64,000 nucleotides of DNA from Anaerolineae bacterium. Its GTDB lineage: Bacteria > Chloroflexota > Anaerolineae > Aggregatilineales > Aggregatilineaceae. The DNA is taken from the NCBI GenBank assembly GCA_018432315.1, contig JAHDLB010000042.1, positions 89,037 to 153,036 on the forward strand, in the 5' to 3' direction. Below the pieces are notes generated by a model. That model did not search any database. It was not told where the DNA came from and was given only the letters and a program-made list of their open reading frames with translations. Shown piece by piece: positions 18,000 through 26,092 of this stretch; the first letter of the stretch is position 1; the number at the start of each line of letters is the position of its first letter. The position numbers and the translations under genes were made by a program.

Positions 18000-19021
18000 G
18001 ATTCGGCCCCTGTGAATTGGAGCGCCCTGGCATAGACCTGGTCGGCGTGCCAGCACGCGGCGCTGTGCCCGTCGCCAACGACTTCCATCGGCGGCGTTTC
18101 CTTGGCGCAGATGTCGGTCGCAAACGGGCACCGGATATGAAACTTGCAGCCCGAAGGCGGCTCGACGAGGTCCGGCGGGCTGCCGGGGATGCTGGTCAGC
18201 TCTTCGGCCCCGGCGCTCAGGCGTGGGATGGCCTCCAGCAGCCCCAGGGTGTACGCGTGGCGGGGCCGGTAGAACATGTCGTTCACCGGGCCCAGCTCGA
18301 CGATCTCACCGGCGTACATCGTGCCCACCGTGTCGGCCATCTCGGCGGCCACCGACAGGTCGTGGCTGATGAAGATGATGCTGAAGTTCAGCTCGTCCTT
18401 GATGGACAGCAGCACGTCGATGATCGTGCGCTGCGTGAGGATATCGACGGCGGTCGTCGGCTCGTCCAGGATCACGATCTGCGGATCGAGCAGCAGCCCC
18501 AGCGCGATCAGCACGCGCTGGCGCATCCCGCCGCTGAGCTCGTGCGGGTAGGCGTTGAAGACGCGCTCCGGGTCCAGCCGTACTTTGCGGAACAGCTCCA
18601 GCGCCCGGCGGCGAACCTTGTGGTGGTTGGTTTCGCCGTGCGCGCGGGCCGTGTCGTAGAACATGTCGCGCACGCGCAGCACCGGGTTCAGCGAGTTCAG
18701 CGCGGCCTGGAACACCATCGCGCACTCGGACCAGCGGAAGCGTCGCAGGCGGTCCTGGTTCATCTTGAGCACGTCGATCGTCGAGCCATCGCGCCGGGTG
18801 TAGACGATCGCGCCGTTGGGAACGCGCGCGTTGCCCGGCAGCAGGCGCATCAGCGCCAGGTTCAACGTCGATTTGCCGCAGCCGCTTTCGCCCATCAGCG
18901 CCAGCGTTTCGCCCTTGTGCAGGTCGAACGACGCGTGGCTGACGGCCTTGAGCGCGCCGCGCTGGGTCAGGTAGTGGACCGAAAGGTCTCGAACACTGAG
19001 AACGACTTTGTTTTCGCTCAT
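17996..19021 (-). CDS. Opp/Dpp-type ABC importer ATPase (OppD-like)
   Basis: 341 residues. Walker [12 protein letters not shown], signature LSGGMRQRVLIALGL and Walker B IVILDEPTTAVD are intact, and the C-terminal Opp extension contains GCKFHIRCPFATDIC. It begins 9 nt after the OppC-like permease and its stop overlaps the start of the second ATPase by 4 nt. In this importer family the two different ATPases form a heterodimer. The cargo is inferred to be muropeptides or cell-wall disaccharide-peptides from the NagZ, NamZ and amino-sugar kinase genes downstream in the same operon. Confidence 0.93.
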   Translation of the reverse strand: MSENKVVLSVRDLSVHYLTQRGALKAVSHASFDLHKGETLALMGESGCGKSTLNLALMRLLPGNARVPNGAIVYTRRDGSTIDVLKMNQDRLRRFRWSECAMVFQAALNSLNPVLRVRDMFYDTARAHGETNHHKVRRRALELFRKVRLDPERVFNAYPHELSGGMRQRVLIALGLLLDPQIVILDEPTTAVDILTQRTIIDVLLSIKDELNFSIIFISHDLSVAAEMADTVGTMYAGEIVELGPVNDMFYRPRHAYTLGLLEAIPRLSAGAEELTSIPGSPPDLVEPPSGCKFHIRCPFATDICAKETPPMEVVGDGHSAACWHADQVYARALQFTGAES

Positions 19022-19030
19022 ACCGTCCCC

Positions 19031-20233
19031 TTACAGACCCTGGCGCAGGCGCGGGTTGAAGATCTCTTCGAGCGAGCGCGTGAACAACACCAGGAACAAC
19101 TGGAACAGCGCGATGGCGATGATCGGCGAGATCAACATGCTGGCGGCGTTGGGATTGAAGATCGCCCCTTTGGCGCGCCCGAAGTAGATCATCACGCCCC
19201 AGTCCGGTTCCTGGATGGGGACCATGCCCAGGAAGACCAGGCCCACCAGGTTGTACATGGCGCTGCGGATGGTGAAGATCATGTTGACCACGATGTAGCT
19301 GATCATGTTGGGCAGTACCTCGCGGAAGATGATGTGGAACATCCCCAGATCCAGCGCGATCGCTGCCTGGACGTAGTCGCGCTCGCGCAGGCTGAACACC
19401 TGGGCGCGCACCGCCCGCATGAGCGTCGGCCAGTAGAGCGCGGCGAACAACAGGGCCAGGTAGGTCATGTTGTCGAACGTGATGACGCTGGCTAATACCA
19501 ACAACAGCGGGAACGACGGCACCGTCAGGATGAAGTTCGAGAGCGCGGAGAAAACCTGATCCACCACGCCGCCCAACAGCCCGGCCAGCGAACCGAGGGC
19601 CACGGCGACGATCGTCGTGAGCAGCCCGGCTTCAGCCGATACCAGGATGAGATTCTTGCCGCCATAGACGACGTGCGAGAGCACGTCACGCCCGGCCCAG
19701 TCCAGCCCCAGCGGGAACTCGCGCGTGGGGCCCTGGTACAGCGAGGACGCGCCCGGCCTGCGCCGCTCCATGTGGGATTCGCCGTCGTACTCGATGAACA
19801 GGGGGCCGAACACGATCATGAGGAAGAAAAACAGCAGGCCCAAGAAGCCGATGAAGCCCGCCTTGTTGCGGACCAGCGCCCGCGTCGCGGCCCGCGTGCT
19901 GCGTCCCAGCGCGGCCATCTGGCGGATGAAGAAATCGAACCGGGTTTCCTCGAAACTGACCTGATCGATCGAGGCGCGCGAGGTGAACGGGTCCTGGCGA
20001 TCGACGTACGCGTACGAGATCACCACGGCTGTCGTCAGCACGATCATCAGCGCGCCGCCCCAGATGCCCGCCGCAGCCCCGCCGAAGACACACGCGGCAA
20101 AGCCGAGCAGCGCGGGGCGCACGAAGCGTTTGCGCAAGCCCAGCACCAGCGGGATCAGGCCGCACAGGATGCCAATGATCAGCCCGGTCGGGGATGCGGC
20201 GGCGCCGAACCCAATTGCATGATCGATACCCAT
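19031..20233 (-). CDS. Opp/Dpp-type permease (OppC-like) with N-terminal extension
   Basis: 400 residues; typical OppC/DppC proteins are about 280-310. The core begins around residue 115 with ALVRNKAGFIGFLGLLFFF and contains the PLGLDWAGRDVLSHVVYGG loop, the LREVLPNMISY-like EAA loop (IIFREVLPNMISY) that contacts the ATPases, and LVGLVFLGM near the end. The first ~100 residues add two to three extra hydrophobic segments (about 15-30, 38-52, 58-75) and a charged linker, which I do not recognise. The gene follows the OppB-like permease by 2 nt. The extension may affect assembly or anchoring; this is unproven. Confidence 0.88.
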   Translation of the reverse strand: MGIDHAIGFGAAASPTGLIIGILCGLIPLVLGLRKRFVRPALLGFAACVFGGAAAGIWGGALMIVLTTAVVISYAYVDRQDPFTSRASIDQVSFEETRFDFFIRQMAALGRSTRAATRALVRNKAGFIGFLGLLFFFLMIVFGPLFIEYDGESHMERRRPGASSLYQGPTREFPLGLDWAGRDVLSHVVYGGKNLILVSAEAGLLTTIVAVALGSLAGLLGGVVDQVFSALSNFILTVPSFPLLLVLASVITFDNMTYLALLFAALYWPTLMRAVRAQVFSLRERDYVQAAIALDLGMFHIIFREVLPNMISYIVVNMIFTIRSAMYNLVGLVFLGMVPIQEPDWGVMIYFGRAKGAIFNPNAASMLISPIIAIALFQLFLVLFTRSLEEIFNPRLRQGL

Positions 20234-20235
20234 GA

Positions 20236-21294
20236 CTATTTCTGACCTCCAACTCGCACGCGAGGATCCAGCAGGCCGAACACCAGATCCGCCAGGATGT
20301 TGGAGACGACCACTGCCGCGGAAATGACCAGGAAGACCCCCTGCATGGTGGTGTAGTCGCGCCCGTTGATGGCGGTGTACAGCAGGCGGCCCAGGCCCGG
20401 ATACTGGAAGATGAACTCGATAATGACGCTGCCGCCGACGACGAACCCGATGCTGATCGCCAGCCGGGTGATCAGGGGCAGCATGGCGTTGCGCCCGACG
20501 TAGGCCAGCACGATGCGCCGTTCGGGCAGGCCGCGCGCCTTGGCGACCGTGATGTAATCTTCGCCCAGCGTCGAGATGGTGCTGCTTTTCATCGTCAGAA
20601 TCCAGCCGCCGACCGTCGTCCAGACGTAGGTCAGGACGGGCAGGCCGGCATGTTGGACCAGGCTGGTGATGTAGGGCACGTTGAAGCCGGCCTCGACGTC
20701 CTGGCTGATGCCCCCCAGCACGTCACCGACCTTGAACAGCTCAAGCTGCACCCCTGCTACCAAAAGCAGCAGCAGCGCGATCACGAAATCCGGCACGCCG
20801 TACATGATCGACGCCACGACCGTCATCGTGTTGTCGAGAAGCCCGCCGCGCCAGTAGGCCATCGACATGCCCAGCAGCACCCCCAGCGTGAAACTGATCA
20901 GCAGCCCGGACCCGACGCTGAACAGGGTCCAGGGCAGGTAGCGCCGGATCTGGTCGGCGACCGGCGTCCCGGCGGATAGGATCGACTTGCCGAGGTCGCC
21001 GCGGGCCAGCTTGCCGATGTATTTGACGTACTGCTGGATCAGCGGCTCGTCGGGATCGAAGTCGTACAGCCCGGCGGCGCTCTTGAGCGCGTCGTCATAC
21101 GATAGCTGGCGCTGGTCCATGAGTTGGTCGATCTTGATCTGGATCGGGTTGCCCGGCATCTGGCGGATCAGCACGAAGGTGAACGTGGTGACCGCCCACA
21201 GGGTCAGAATCCCCTGAACCACGACGCGAAAAGCGTAGCTCCCCACGACGCGCTTGATCGCGTCATAGAGGCGGTGCGCTGGTGTACCTTCCAT
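20236..21294 (-). CDS. Opp/Dpp-type permease (OppB-like)
   Basis: 352 residues with six to seven hydrophobic segments. The N-terminal VVQGILTLWAVTTFTFVLIRQMPGNP is the usual OppB start, and the ATPase-contact loop ARGLPERRIVLAYVGRNAMLPLITRLA and the C-terminal EFIFQYPGLGRLLYTAINGRDY segment are family hallmarks. It follows the binding-protein gene after 111 nt containing a hairpin and precedes OppC by 2 nt. It forms the transport pore with the extended OppC-like subunit. Confidence 0.93.
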   Translation of the reverse strand: MEGTPAHRLYDAIKRVVGSYAFRVVVQGILTLWAVTTFTFVLIRQMPGNPIQIKIDQLMDQRQLSYDDALKSAAGLYDFDPDEPLIQQYVKYIGKLARGDLGKSILSAGTPVADQIRRYLPWTLFSVGSGLLISFTLGVLLGMSMAYWRGGLLDNTMTVVASIMYGVPDFVIALLLLLVAGVQLELFKVGDVLGGISQDVEAGFNVPYITSLVQHAGLPVLTYVWTTVGGWILTMKSSTISTLGEDYITVAKARGLPERRIVLAYVGRNAMLPLITRLAISIGFVVGGSVIIEFIFQYPGLGRLLYTAINGRDYTTMQGVFLVISAAVVVSNILADLVFGLLDPRVRVGGQK

Positions 21295-21359
21295 ACCACT
21301 GTCCTGTTGGCATAAGGAGCGGACGTTGTGACGAACGAGCAGCCTTGAATGGAACCAAA

Positions 21360-21385
21360 TTGGGCGGGAGAGTCCCCCCGCCCAA
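21360..21385 (-). terminator. Hairpin between binding protein and permeases of the muropeptide operon
   Basis: A perfect 9-bp stem (TTGGGCGGG with CCCGCCCAA, 8-nt loop) 20 nt after the binding-protein stop, reading on the minus strand into AATTTGG. The T tract is short, so it is more likely a stabilising or attenuating hairpin that raises binding-protein levels than a full terminator. Confidence 0.55.
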
Positions 21386-21405
21386 CAGGTACGGCATCGT
21401 CTGGC

Positions 21406-23175
21406 TTATTTCGGGCTGAACGCACCCGTCAGCAGCGAGTAGATGATGAAGTGATCGGTGCTGGACGGGTTCTGGAGAATCGGGTCGTCCGGGTCCGGCA
21501 GGCCGTCGATCAGATCGGTGTTGAACGGCTCGACGCTGATCAACTCGTTGAGCGGCACGAACGGCATCAACTGGTTGATGATCAGGGCCACCTCGCTGGT
21601 GATCTCGACCTGTTTCTCGATGTCGAGCCCGGCGCTGGAGTCGTTGATCATCTGGTCGAGGTCGATCATCTCGCCGTTCCACTCGAACTCCATCGGGAAG
21701 TTCATGCCTTTTTGGCCCTGAGTGAGCCCGACGTAGTTGAAGCGCTGGATGGGGCCGTAGAACTGGCGGGCCGGGAACGGGCTCTGGCTCGACCACGACC
21801 ACACCGACAGCTCGAAGTCACCATTGCGGATGTCGTCGGCGCACTGCTGCCAGGGGATGGCGCGGGCCGTGATGTCGAAGCCGAATTCGTTCAACTGCTC
21901 GGTGGCGTTCAGCGCCATGCCGGAGAAGTCGGTGAACTCGGCGGGGAACTTGAACTCGGCGGTGATGACATTCCCATCCGCGTCGGCCCATTTGCCGTCC
22001 GCGTTGCGCTCGAAGCCGGCGCTCTGCAGCAGTTCCGCCGCGCGGTCGGGATCGAACTCGTAGCGGTCGAGCTGGTCGATCGCTTCCTGGGTCATCCACA
22101 GCGGCACCATGGAGTCGGCGAGGCCGGCCATGTATTGGGTCGCCGTCGCGCCGAGGCCGTTGGTCAGGAACGCGTTTTCTTCACGGTCGATCACCAGGGC
22201 GGACGCCTGGCGAACTTCGGTGATGTTCCAGGGCCAGGTATCGTGCTGGAACAGCAGCGCCGGGCCGTAGCCGCGCGGGATCGCCACGGTGTTGATCCCC
22301 GCTGCGGCGAAGGCTTCCAGGGTCGAGGGCGGGTAAACGTTGGTCGCGTGCGCGATCTCGCCGCTCAGCACCAGGGGCGTGGTGGCCTCGGTCTCGCCGG
22401 CCCAGATGCGGATTTCGCCGAAGTTGACGCTGTCGGAGAAGATGCTGTTGGGGTGCCAGTGGAGCGTCATGTAGGTGTCGCCCACGTCATCCAGGGTGTA
22501 GGTGTAGGGGCCGGACGCGAGCAGCTCGTCCGGGCGAAACGCGTTGATCTCGTCGACCAGCTCGGTCCACTCCGGATCCTCGCTGGTCTTGCCGCTGTCG
22601 TAGAGTTCCTGGGCCTTGGTCGCCAGCTCGCCATAGGTATAGGCATCGCGGATGTAGTTCTTCAGGATGAACCGTTCCGCCAGCAGCGAGCCCTGGCCTT
22701 CGAGGAAGATGTAGTTGACGGTCTTCTCGTCAACTTTTTCGAGCCGGTCGATGTAGGCGAAATCCGACCAGTTCATGAGCCGGCCAATGGCGTAGGTCGC
22801 CAACACGTCGTCAGCCGTCACCGGGTCGCCGTTGCTCCAGGTGGCATCCTCGCGAATCTTGGTCCAGTAGTAGCTGTTGTCATCCGAAAAGCCCCAGGAT
22901 TCGGCCAGCAGGGGGAGATATTCGCCCGTGGACCACATGTAGAACGCCATGGGCAGCTCGACATAGCTGCGGAACCCTACGCCGAGGTTGGTCTCCAGCC
23001 CGCCGTTCGTGACGTACGCGTTGAAGCTGTGCTCGGGGGGGAGCACATACGGCCACGTGCCGAACCAGACGCCGGAGGGAGCTTCTTGAGCTTGGGCGGG
23101 TTTGTTCAGGCCAGCGGCCCCCACCAGGCTCAGAACCAGCGCGGCAATCAGCAGACATTGCAAATAACGCTTCAT
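21406..23175 (-). CDS. Opp/Dpp-type ABC importer, substrate-binding protein
   Basis: 589 residues of the SBP_bac_5 (family 5) type. The N-terminal MKRYLQCLLIAALVLSLVG signal peptide is expected to be cut after AQAQ, without a lipobox cysteine at the site. Typical pieces are LPLLAESWGFS, KIREDATWSNGDPVTADDV and YEFDPDRAAELLQSAGF. Start ATG 23175 was preferred over one four codons upstream because GGAG of that earlier ATG codon region serves as its ribosome-binding site at a good distance. It is the first gene of the operon with the importer, GntR, NamZ, amino-sugar kinase and NagZ, so a muropeptide or GlcNAc-MurNAc ligand is inferred; ordinary oligopeptides remain possible. Confidence 0.9.
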   Translation of the reverse strand: MKRYLQCLLIAALVLSLVGAAGLNKPAQAQEAPSGVWFGTWPYVLPPEHSFNAYVTNGGLETNLGVGFRSYVELPMAFYMWSTGEYLPLLAESWGFSDDNSYYWTKIREDATWSNGDPVTADDVLATYAIGRLMNWSDFAYIDRLEKVDEKTVNYIFLEGQGSLLAERFILKNYIRDAYTYGELATKAQELYDSGKTSEDPEWTELVDEINAFRPDELLASGPYTYTLDDVGDTYMTLHWHPNSIFSDSVNFGEIRIWAGETEATTPLVLSGEIAHATNVYPPSTLEAFAAAGINTVAIPRGYGPALLFQHDTWPWNITEVRQASALVIDREENAFLTNGLGATATQYMAGLADSMVPLWMTQEAIDQLDRYEFDPDRAAELLQSAGFERNADGKWADADGNVITAEFKFPAEFTDFSGMALNATEQLNEFGFDITARAIPWQQCADDIRNGDFELSVWSWSSQSPFPARQFYGPIQRFNYVGLTQGQKGMNFPMEFEWNGEMIDLDQMINDSSAGLDIEKQVEITSEVALIINQLMPFVPLNELISVEPFNTDLIDGLPDPDDPILQNPSSTDHFIIYSLLTGAFSPK

Positions 23176-23313
23176 TTTAATCTCCATGGAGTTATTCTAA
23201 CTGGTCTTGAGGATCGGGTTATGGTTCGAATCGGGGATGGTTCAGAGGCAACTCCTTTAAATCTAATTGGCGGCGAGCTAAGTTCAGTAATTGACTCGTC
23301 TAATCTGGAATAG

Positions 23314-23329
23314 AGTGGTATATGCCACT
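23314..23329. promoter_or_regulatory. Candidate GntR/UTRA operator (dre-like palindrome) of the muropeptide operon
   Basis: AGTGGTATATGCCACT, a 16-bp inverted repeat with one imperfect pair, resembling the DasR/NagR dre consensus (roughly ACTGGTCTAGACCACT). It lies just downstream of the -10 box of the minus-strand promoter, over the expected transcription start, a typical repressor position. The likely binder is the UTRA regulator at 15986-16720. Confidence 0.6.
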
Positions 23330-23336
23330 TGGCCTA

Positions 23337-23366
23337 AGTATAACGTGGAAGAAGGCGCAAAGTCAA
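23337..23366 (-). promoter_or_regulatory. Sigma70-type promoter of the muropeptide operon
   Basis: Read on the minus strand: TTGACT (23366-23361), 18-nt spacer, TATACT (23342-23337). It points to the binding-protein gene starting at 23175, leaving a leader of about 155 nt, and the dre-like palindrome follows 7 nt after the -10 box. Confidence 0.7.
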
Positions 23367-23401
23367 CCAGGACGCGGGGCGGTTTTGCAGGACCGGCCCG
23401 C

Positions 23402-23431
23402 TTGACATGCCGCGAGAGGTCGCACTAAGAT
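23402..23431 (+). promoter_or_regulatory. Sigma70-type promoter for the ketose 3-epimerase gene
   Basis: TTGACA (23402-23407), 18-nt spacer, TAAGAT (23426-23431) on the plus strand, back to back with the muropeptide operon promoter. The leader to ATG 23595 would be about 155 nt. Confidence 0.55.
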
Positions 23432-23594
23432 CGGTCAAGCGGTTGCGCAAGCGCCTGGCCGGGCTCCACGCCGCCGGCACAATAGCCCGCACCCACGGCA
23501 GCGCCAAAACCATCCTCCATCCCCGCTGCTCTGCCCGCCGCCGGTGCCAACCATGACGCGCCTGCTTGTATTCGACACATTCGGAGAGGAACGC

Positions 23595-24458
23595 ATGAAC
23601 AGAATCGGGATTTATTACGCCTACTGGACTCACGACTGGGACGCCGATTTTCACCCGTTCGTGGACAAGGTGGCCGACCTCGGCTTCGACGTGCTGGAGG
23701 TGAACGCCGGCACGATTGGCAACATGACGTCCGAGCAGCGCCGGTCGCTGAAGGCGCACGCCGACGACCGGAACATCGGGCTGTCGTACTGCGTGGGGCT
23801 GACGAAGCAGTACGACCTCGCCGCCGAGGACAAATCCGTCCGCGACAACGGCATCGCCTTCCTGCGCACGATTGCCGGGGCGATGGGCGAGATGGGCGGT
23901 GGCAATCTCGGCGGGATCATCTACAGCTCGTGGCCCGCCACGCTGCCCGCGGGCGTCACCGACAAGCGCCCCTATTGGGACCGCAGCCTCGCCAGCATGA
24001 AGGAGGCGATCAAAGCCGCCGAGGACAACAACGTCTTCTTCAACATGGAGGTCGTCAACCGTTTCGAGCAGTACCTGCTCAACACGTGCGCGGAGGCCGT
24101 CGCCTACGTGAAAGCGGTGGGCAGCCCCCACGCCAAGGTGATGCTCGACACGTTCCACATCAACATCGAGGAGGACTTCTTCAGCGAAGCGATCCAGACC
24201 GCCGGCGAGCACCTGGGCCACTTCCACATCGGCGAGAACAACCGGATGCCCCCCGGCTATGGGCACATCCCCTGGACGGAGATCGGCGCCGCGCTCCGCC
24301 AGATCGGCTACAAGGGCGACGTCGTGATGGAGCCGTTCCTCATGCCCGGCGGCGAGGTGGGACGCGACATCAAGGTATTCCGCGACATGAGTGTCGGGCT
24401 GGACCTGGACGCGGAAGCGGCCAAGGCGCTGCAATTTACCCGCGGTTTCATGAAATAG
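23595..24458 (+). CDS. Ketose 3-epimerase (D-tagatose/D-allulose 3-epimerase family, xylose-isomerase-like barrel)
   Basis: 287 residues, the usual length for this metal-dependent TIM-barrel family that moves the C3 configuration of free ketoses. The expected metal and substrate motifs are present in order: NMEVVNRFEQYLLNT (metal Glu), VMLDTFHINIEE (metal Asp), HFHIGENNRMPPGYGHIPW (metal His) and VVMEPFLMPGG (metal Glu). The ATG at 23595 follows GGAGAGGAA. It is a single gene divergent from the muropeptide operon with its own promoter. The preferred ketose (tagatose, allulose, erythrulose or other) cannot be told from sequence by eye. Confidence 0.87.
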   Translation: MNRIGIYYAYWTHDWDADFHPFVDKVADLGFDVLEVNAGTIGNMTSEQRRSLKAHADDRNIGLSYCVGLTKQYDLAAEDKSVRDNGIAFLRTIAGAMGEMGGGNLGGIIYSSWPATLPAGVTDKRPYWDRSLASMKEAIKAAEDNNVFFNMEVVNRFEQYLLNTCAEAVAYVKAVGSPHAKVMLDTFHINIEEDFFSEAIQTAGEHLGHFHIGENNRMPPGYGHIPWTEIGAALRQIGYKGDVVMEPFLMPGGEVGRDIKVFRDMSVGLDLDAEAAKALQFTRGFMK

Positions 24459-24517
24459 CGCGAAGAGCGAGCGCTAGACTTCGTCACAGCAAACCGCGCC
24501 GTTACCGGGCGGGCGCG

Positions 24518-24934
24518 TCAGCGCGACGGGGCGCCGGCGGCGGGCAGTGTGTACGCCAGGTCGTAGTGGTGCGTCCCGTCCACGATGTCGATCGTCATCG
24601 TCCCTTCGAGGCCCGCCAGATCGCCGGTCCCTGAATCGGGCACGACGGTGATCGTCAGCCGCTGCTCGCCGCGCGCCATGAGGCCGTTGTGCTGCAGGAC
24701 GAACGTCCCGCTGCGCCCGTGAAGCTGGCCGCTGACGCGCTCGGCTGCCACGTACCCGGCTGAGCCTTCCGTCGCGGTTTGGACGGTGAGCATGACGCCC
24801 TGGCTAGCGGCTTCGAGATCGCCGTGGAACTGCTTGGTCAGCGACCACTGGCCCAGATTGGCCGCCTGGGCGTGGTCGCTGGGCGTCTGCGGGTCGAGCG
24901 TGACGTCGAACGTGCCGTGTGCGCGTGTGGTCAT
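24518..24934 (-). CDS. DUF3224-family protein
   Basis: 138 residues with the DUF3224 pattern: an N-terminal AHGTFDVTL strand, FHGDLEAASQGVML, AERVSGQLHGRSGTFVLQHNG and a final LEGTMTIDIVDGTHHYDLAYTLP strand. The family is predicted to be a small beta barrel related to lipocalin-like folds and has no assigned reaction. Start ATG 24934 has an AAGGAG ribosome-binding site; a longer in-frame form overlapping the adenosine deaminase gene is not supported. It is 19 nt downstream of the adenosine deaminase and probably co-transcribed. Cytoplasmic; function unknown. Confidence 0.8.
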   Translation of the reverse strand: MTTRAHGTFDVTLDPQTPSDHAQAANLGQWSLTKQFHGDLEAASQGVMLTVQTATEGSAGYVAAERVSGQLHGRSGTFVLQHNGLMARGEQRLTITVVPDSGTGDLAGLEGTMTIDIVDGTHHYDLAYTLPAAGAPSR

Positions 24935-24953
24935 GACATGCTCCTTGTGATGT

Positions 24954-26033
24954 CTACGTCCAGGATAGTGTCTTGTCCGAGGGGAAACCCGCGCGGGCGG
25001 CCCATTCGTCGAACTCGCGCAGCAAGCGCGCCTTGATGGGGGGCTCCGCATAGCAGGCGGTGAAGGCGTTCCGGGCGAGGCGGATCACCTCGGCTGCCGG
25101 GTAGCCGAAGACGTCGACCAGCAGCCGGTATTCCCTGGAGAGCGTGGTGCCGATCAGCTTCGGATCGTCGGTGTTGATGGTGACCGGCACGCCCGCCCGG
25201 TCGAGCGCGGGCAGCGGGTGATCCTCGATGCGCCGGTAGAAGTTCAGGTAGACGTTGCTGGTCATGTTGATTTCCAGCGGGACCCCCCGCTCGGCCAGCG
25301 CGTGCAGCAGGCGTTCGTCTTCGACGGCGCGGACGCCATGCCCCACGCGATCGGCCCCCAGCGCGTCGATGGCGCCCCACACACTGGCCGGGCCCACGCT
25401 CTCGCCCGCGTGGGGCAGGCTTTTCAGGCCGCGGCGTTTGGCTTCGGCGAATACGGGAGCGAAAGGCTCCGGCGGCGCGTTGACCTCGTTACCCCCCAGG
25501 CCCAGCCCGATCACGCCGCGCTCGCTGCCGAGCAGCGCGTATTCGAGGGTGCGCTCGGCTACGCCCGGCACGTAGGTGCCCCCGGTGCGATAGTCGGCAA
25601 AGGCGCGGTTGCGCGGAATGTCGAACACCCAGCGCAGCTCGATCCCGAAGTCCGCCAGCACGCGCGCCCGACCCGCGTCCAGCCCGTCGAGCAGCAGGTC
25701 GATGGTCAGGCCCTGGTCCAGCGCATCGATGAGGCTGAAGGGCGTCACGGTGATCTCGGCATAGCGGACGCGCTGCGCGTCCAGTTCCTGCCCGGCAGCA
25801 TAGACCGCCAGCGCGACGTCGTCCGCCGTGCGCAGCAGCTTCTTGATCGCGCGTATCACTTCGACGAAGTGATAGAAGTCGCGGAAGACGAACCAGTTGA
25901 CGAGGGCCTCTTCCGTGTCGCCGGGCAGCAGGTCGAGCGCGCCGTGCCGCTCGGCCAGCTCCAGGACGGTCCGCGGGGGCAGGGCGCCATCGAGGTGCAG
26001 GTGCAGCTCCACTTTGGGCATGTCGTCGAACAT
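24954..26033 (-). CDS. add: Adenosine deaminase
   Basis: Converts adenosine (or a related aminopurine nucleoside or nucleobase) to inosine. Metal-dependent amidohydrolase barrel, 359 residues. The N-terminal zinc motif is KVELHLHLDGALPP, the third ligand region is SLPHAGES with the Glu of the catalytic pair, and the last metal ligand lies in TINTDDPKLIG. The usual GHGVR motif is also seen. ATG 26033 was chosen because GGAGGAA lies five bases upstream and the protein then begins directly at the first strand; an earlier ATG adds 19 poorly structured residues. It follows the HTH_42 protein gene on the same strand. An adenine-deaminase role is less likely but not excluded. Confidence 0.9.
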   Translation of the reverse strand: MFDDMPKVELHLHLDGALPPRTVLELAERHGALDLLPGDTEEALVNWFVFRDFYHFVEVIRAIKKLLRTADDVALAVYAAGQELDAQRVRYAEITVTPFSLIDALDQGLTIDLLLDGLDAGRARVLADFGIELRWVFDIPRNRAFADYRTGGTYVPGVAERTLEYALLGSERGVIGLGLGGNEVNAPPEPFAPVFAEAKRRGLKSLPHAGESVGPASVWGAIDALGADRVGHGVRAVEDERLLHALAERGVPLEINMTSNVYLNFYRRIEDHPLPALDRAGVPVTINTDDPKLIGTTLSREYRLLVDVFGYPAAEVIRLARNAFTACYAEPPIKARLLREFDEWAARAGFPSDKTLSWT

Positions 26034-26092
26034 CGTTCCTCCACCCGGCAGGTCGCTCGCGTTCATCTGGCCGTACGGTTTGGATTCCATGT

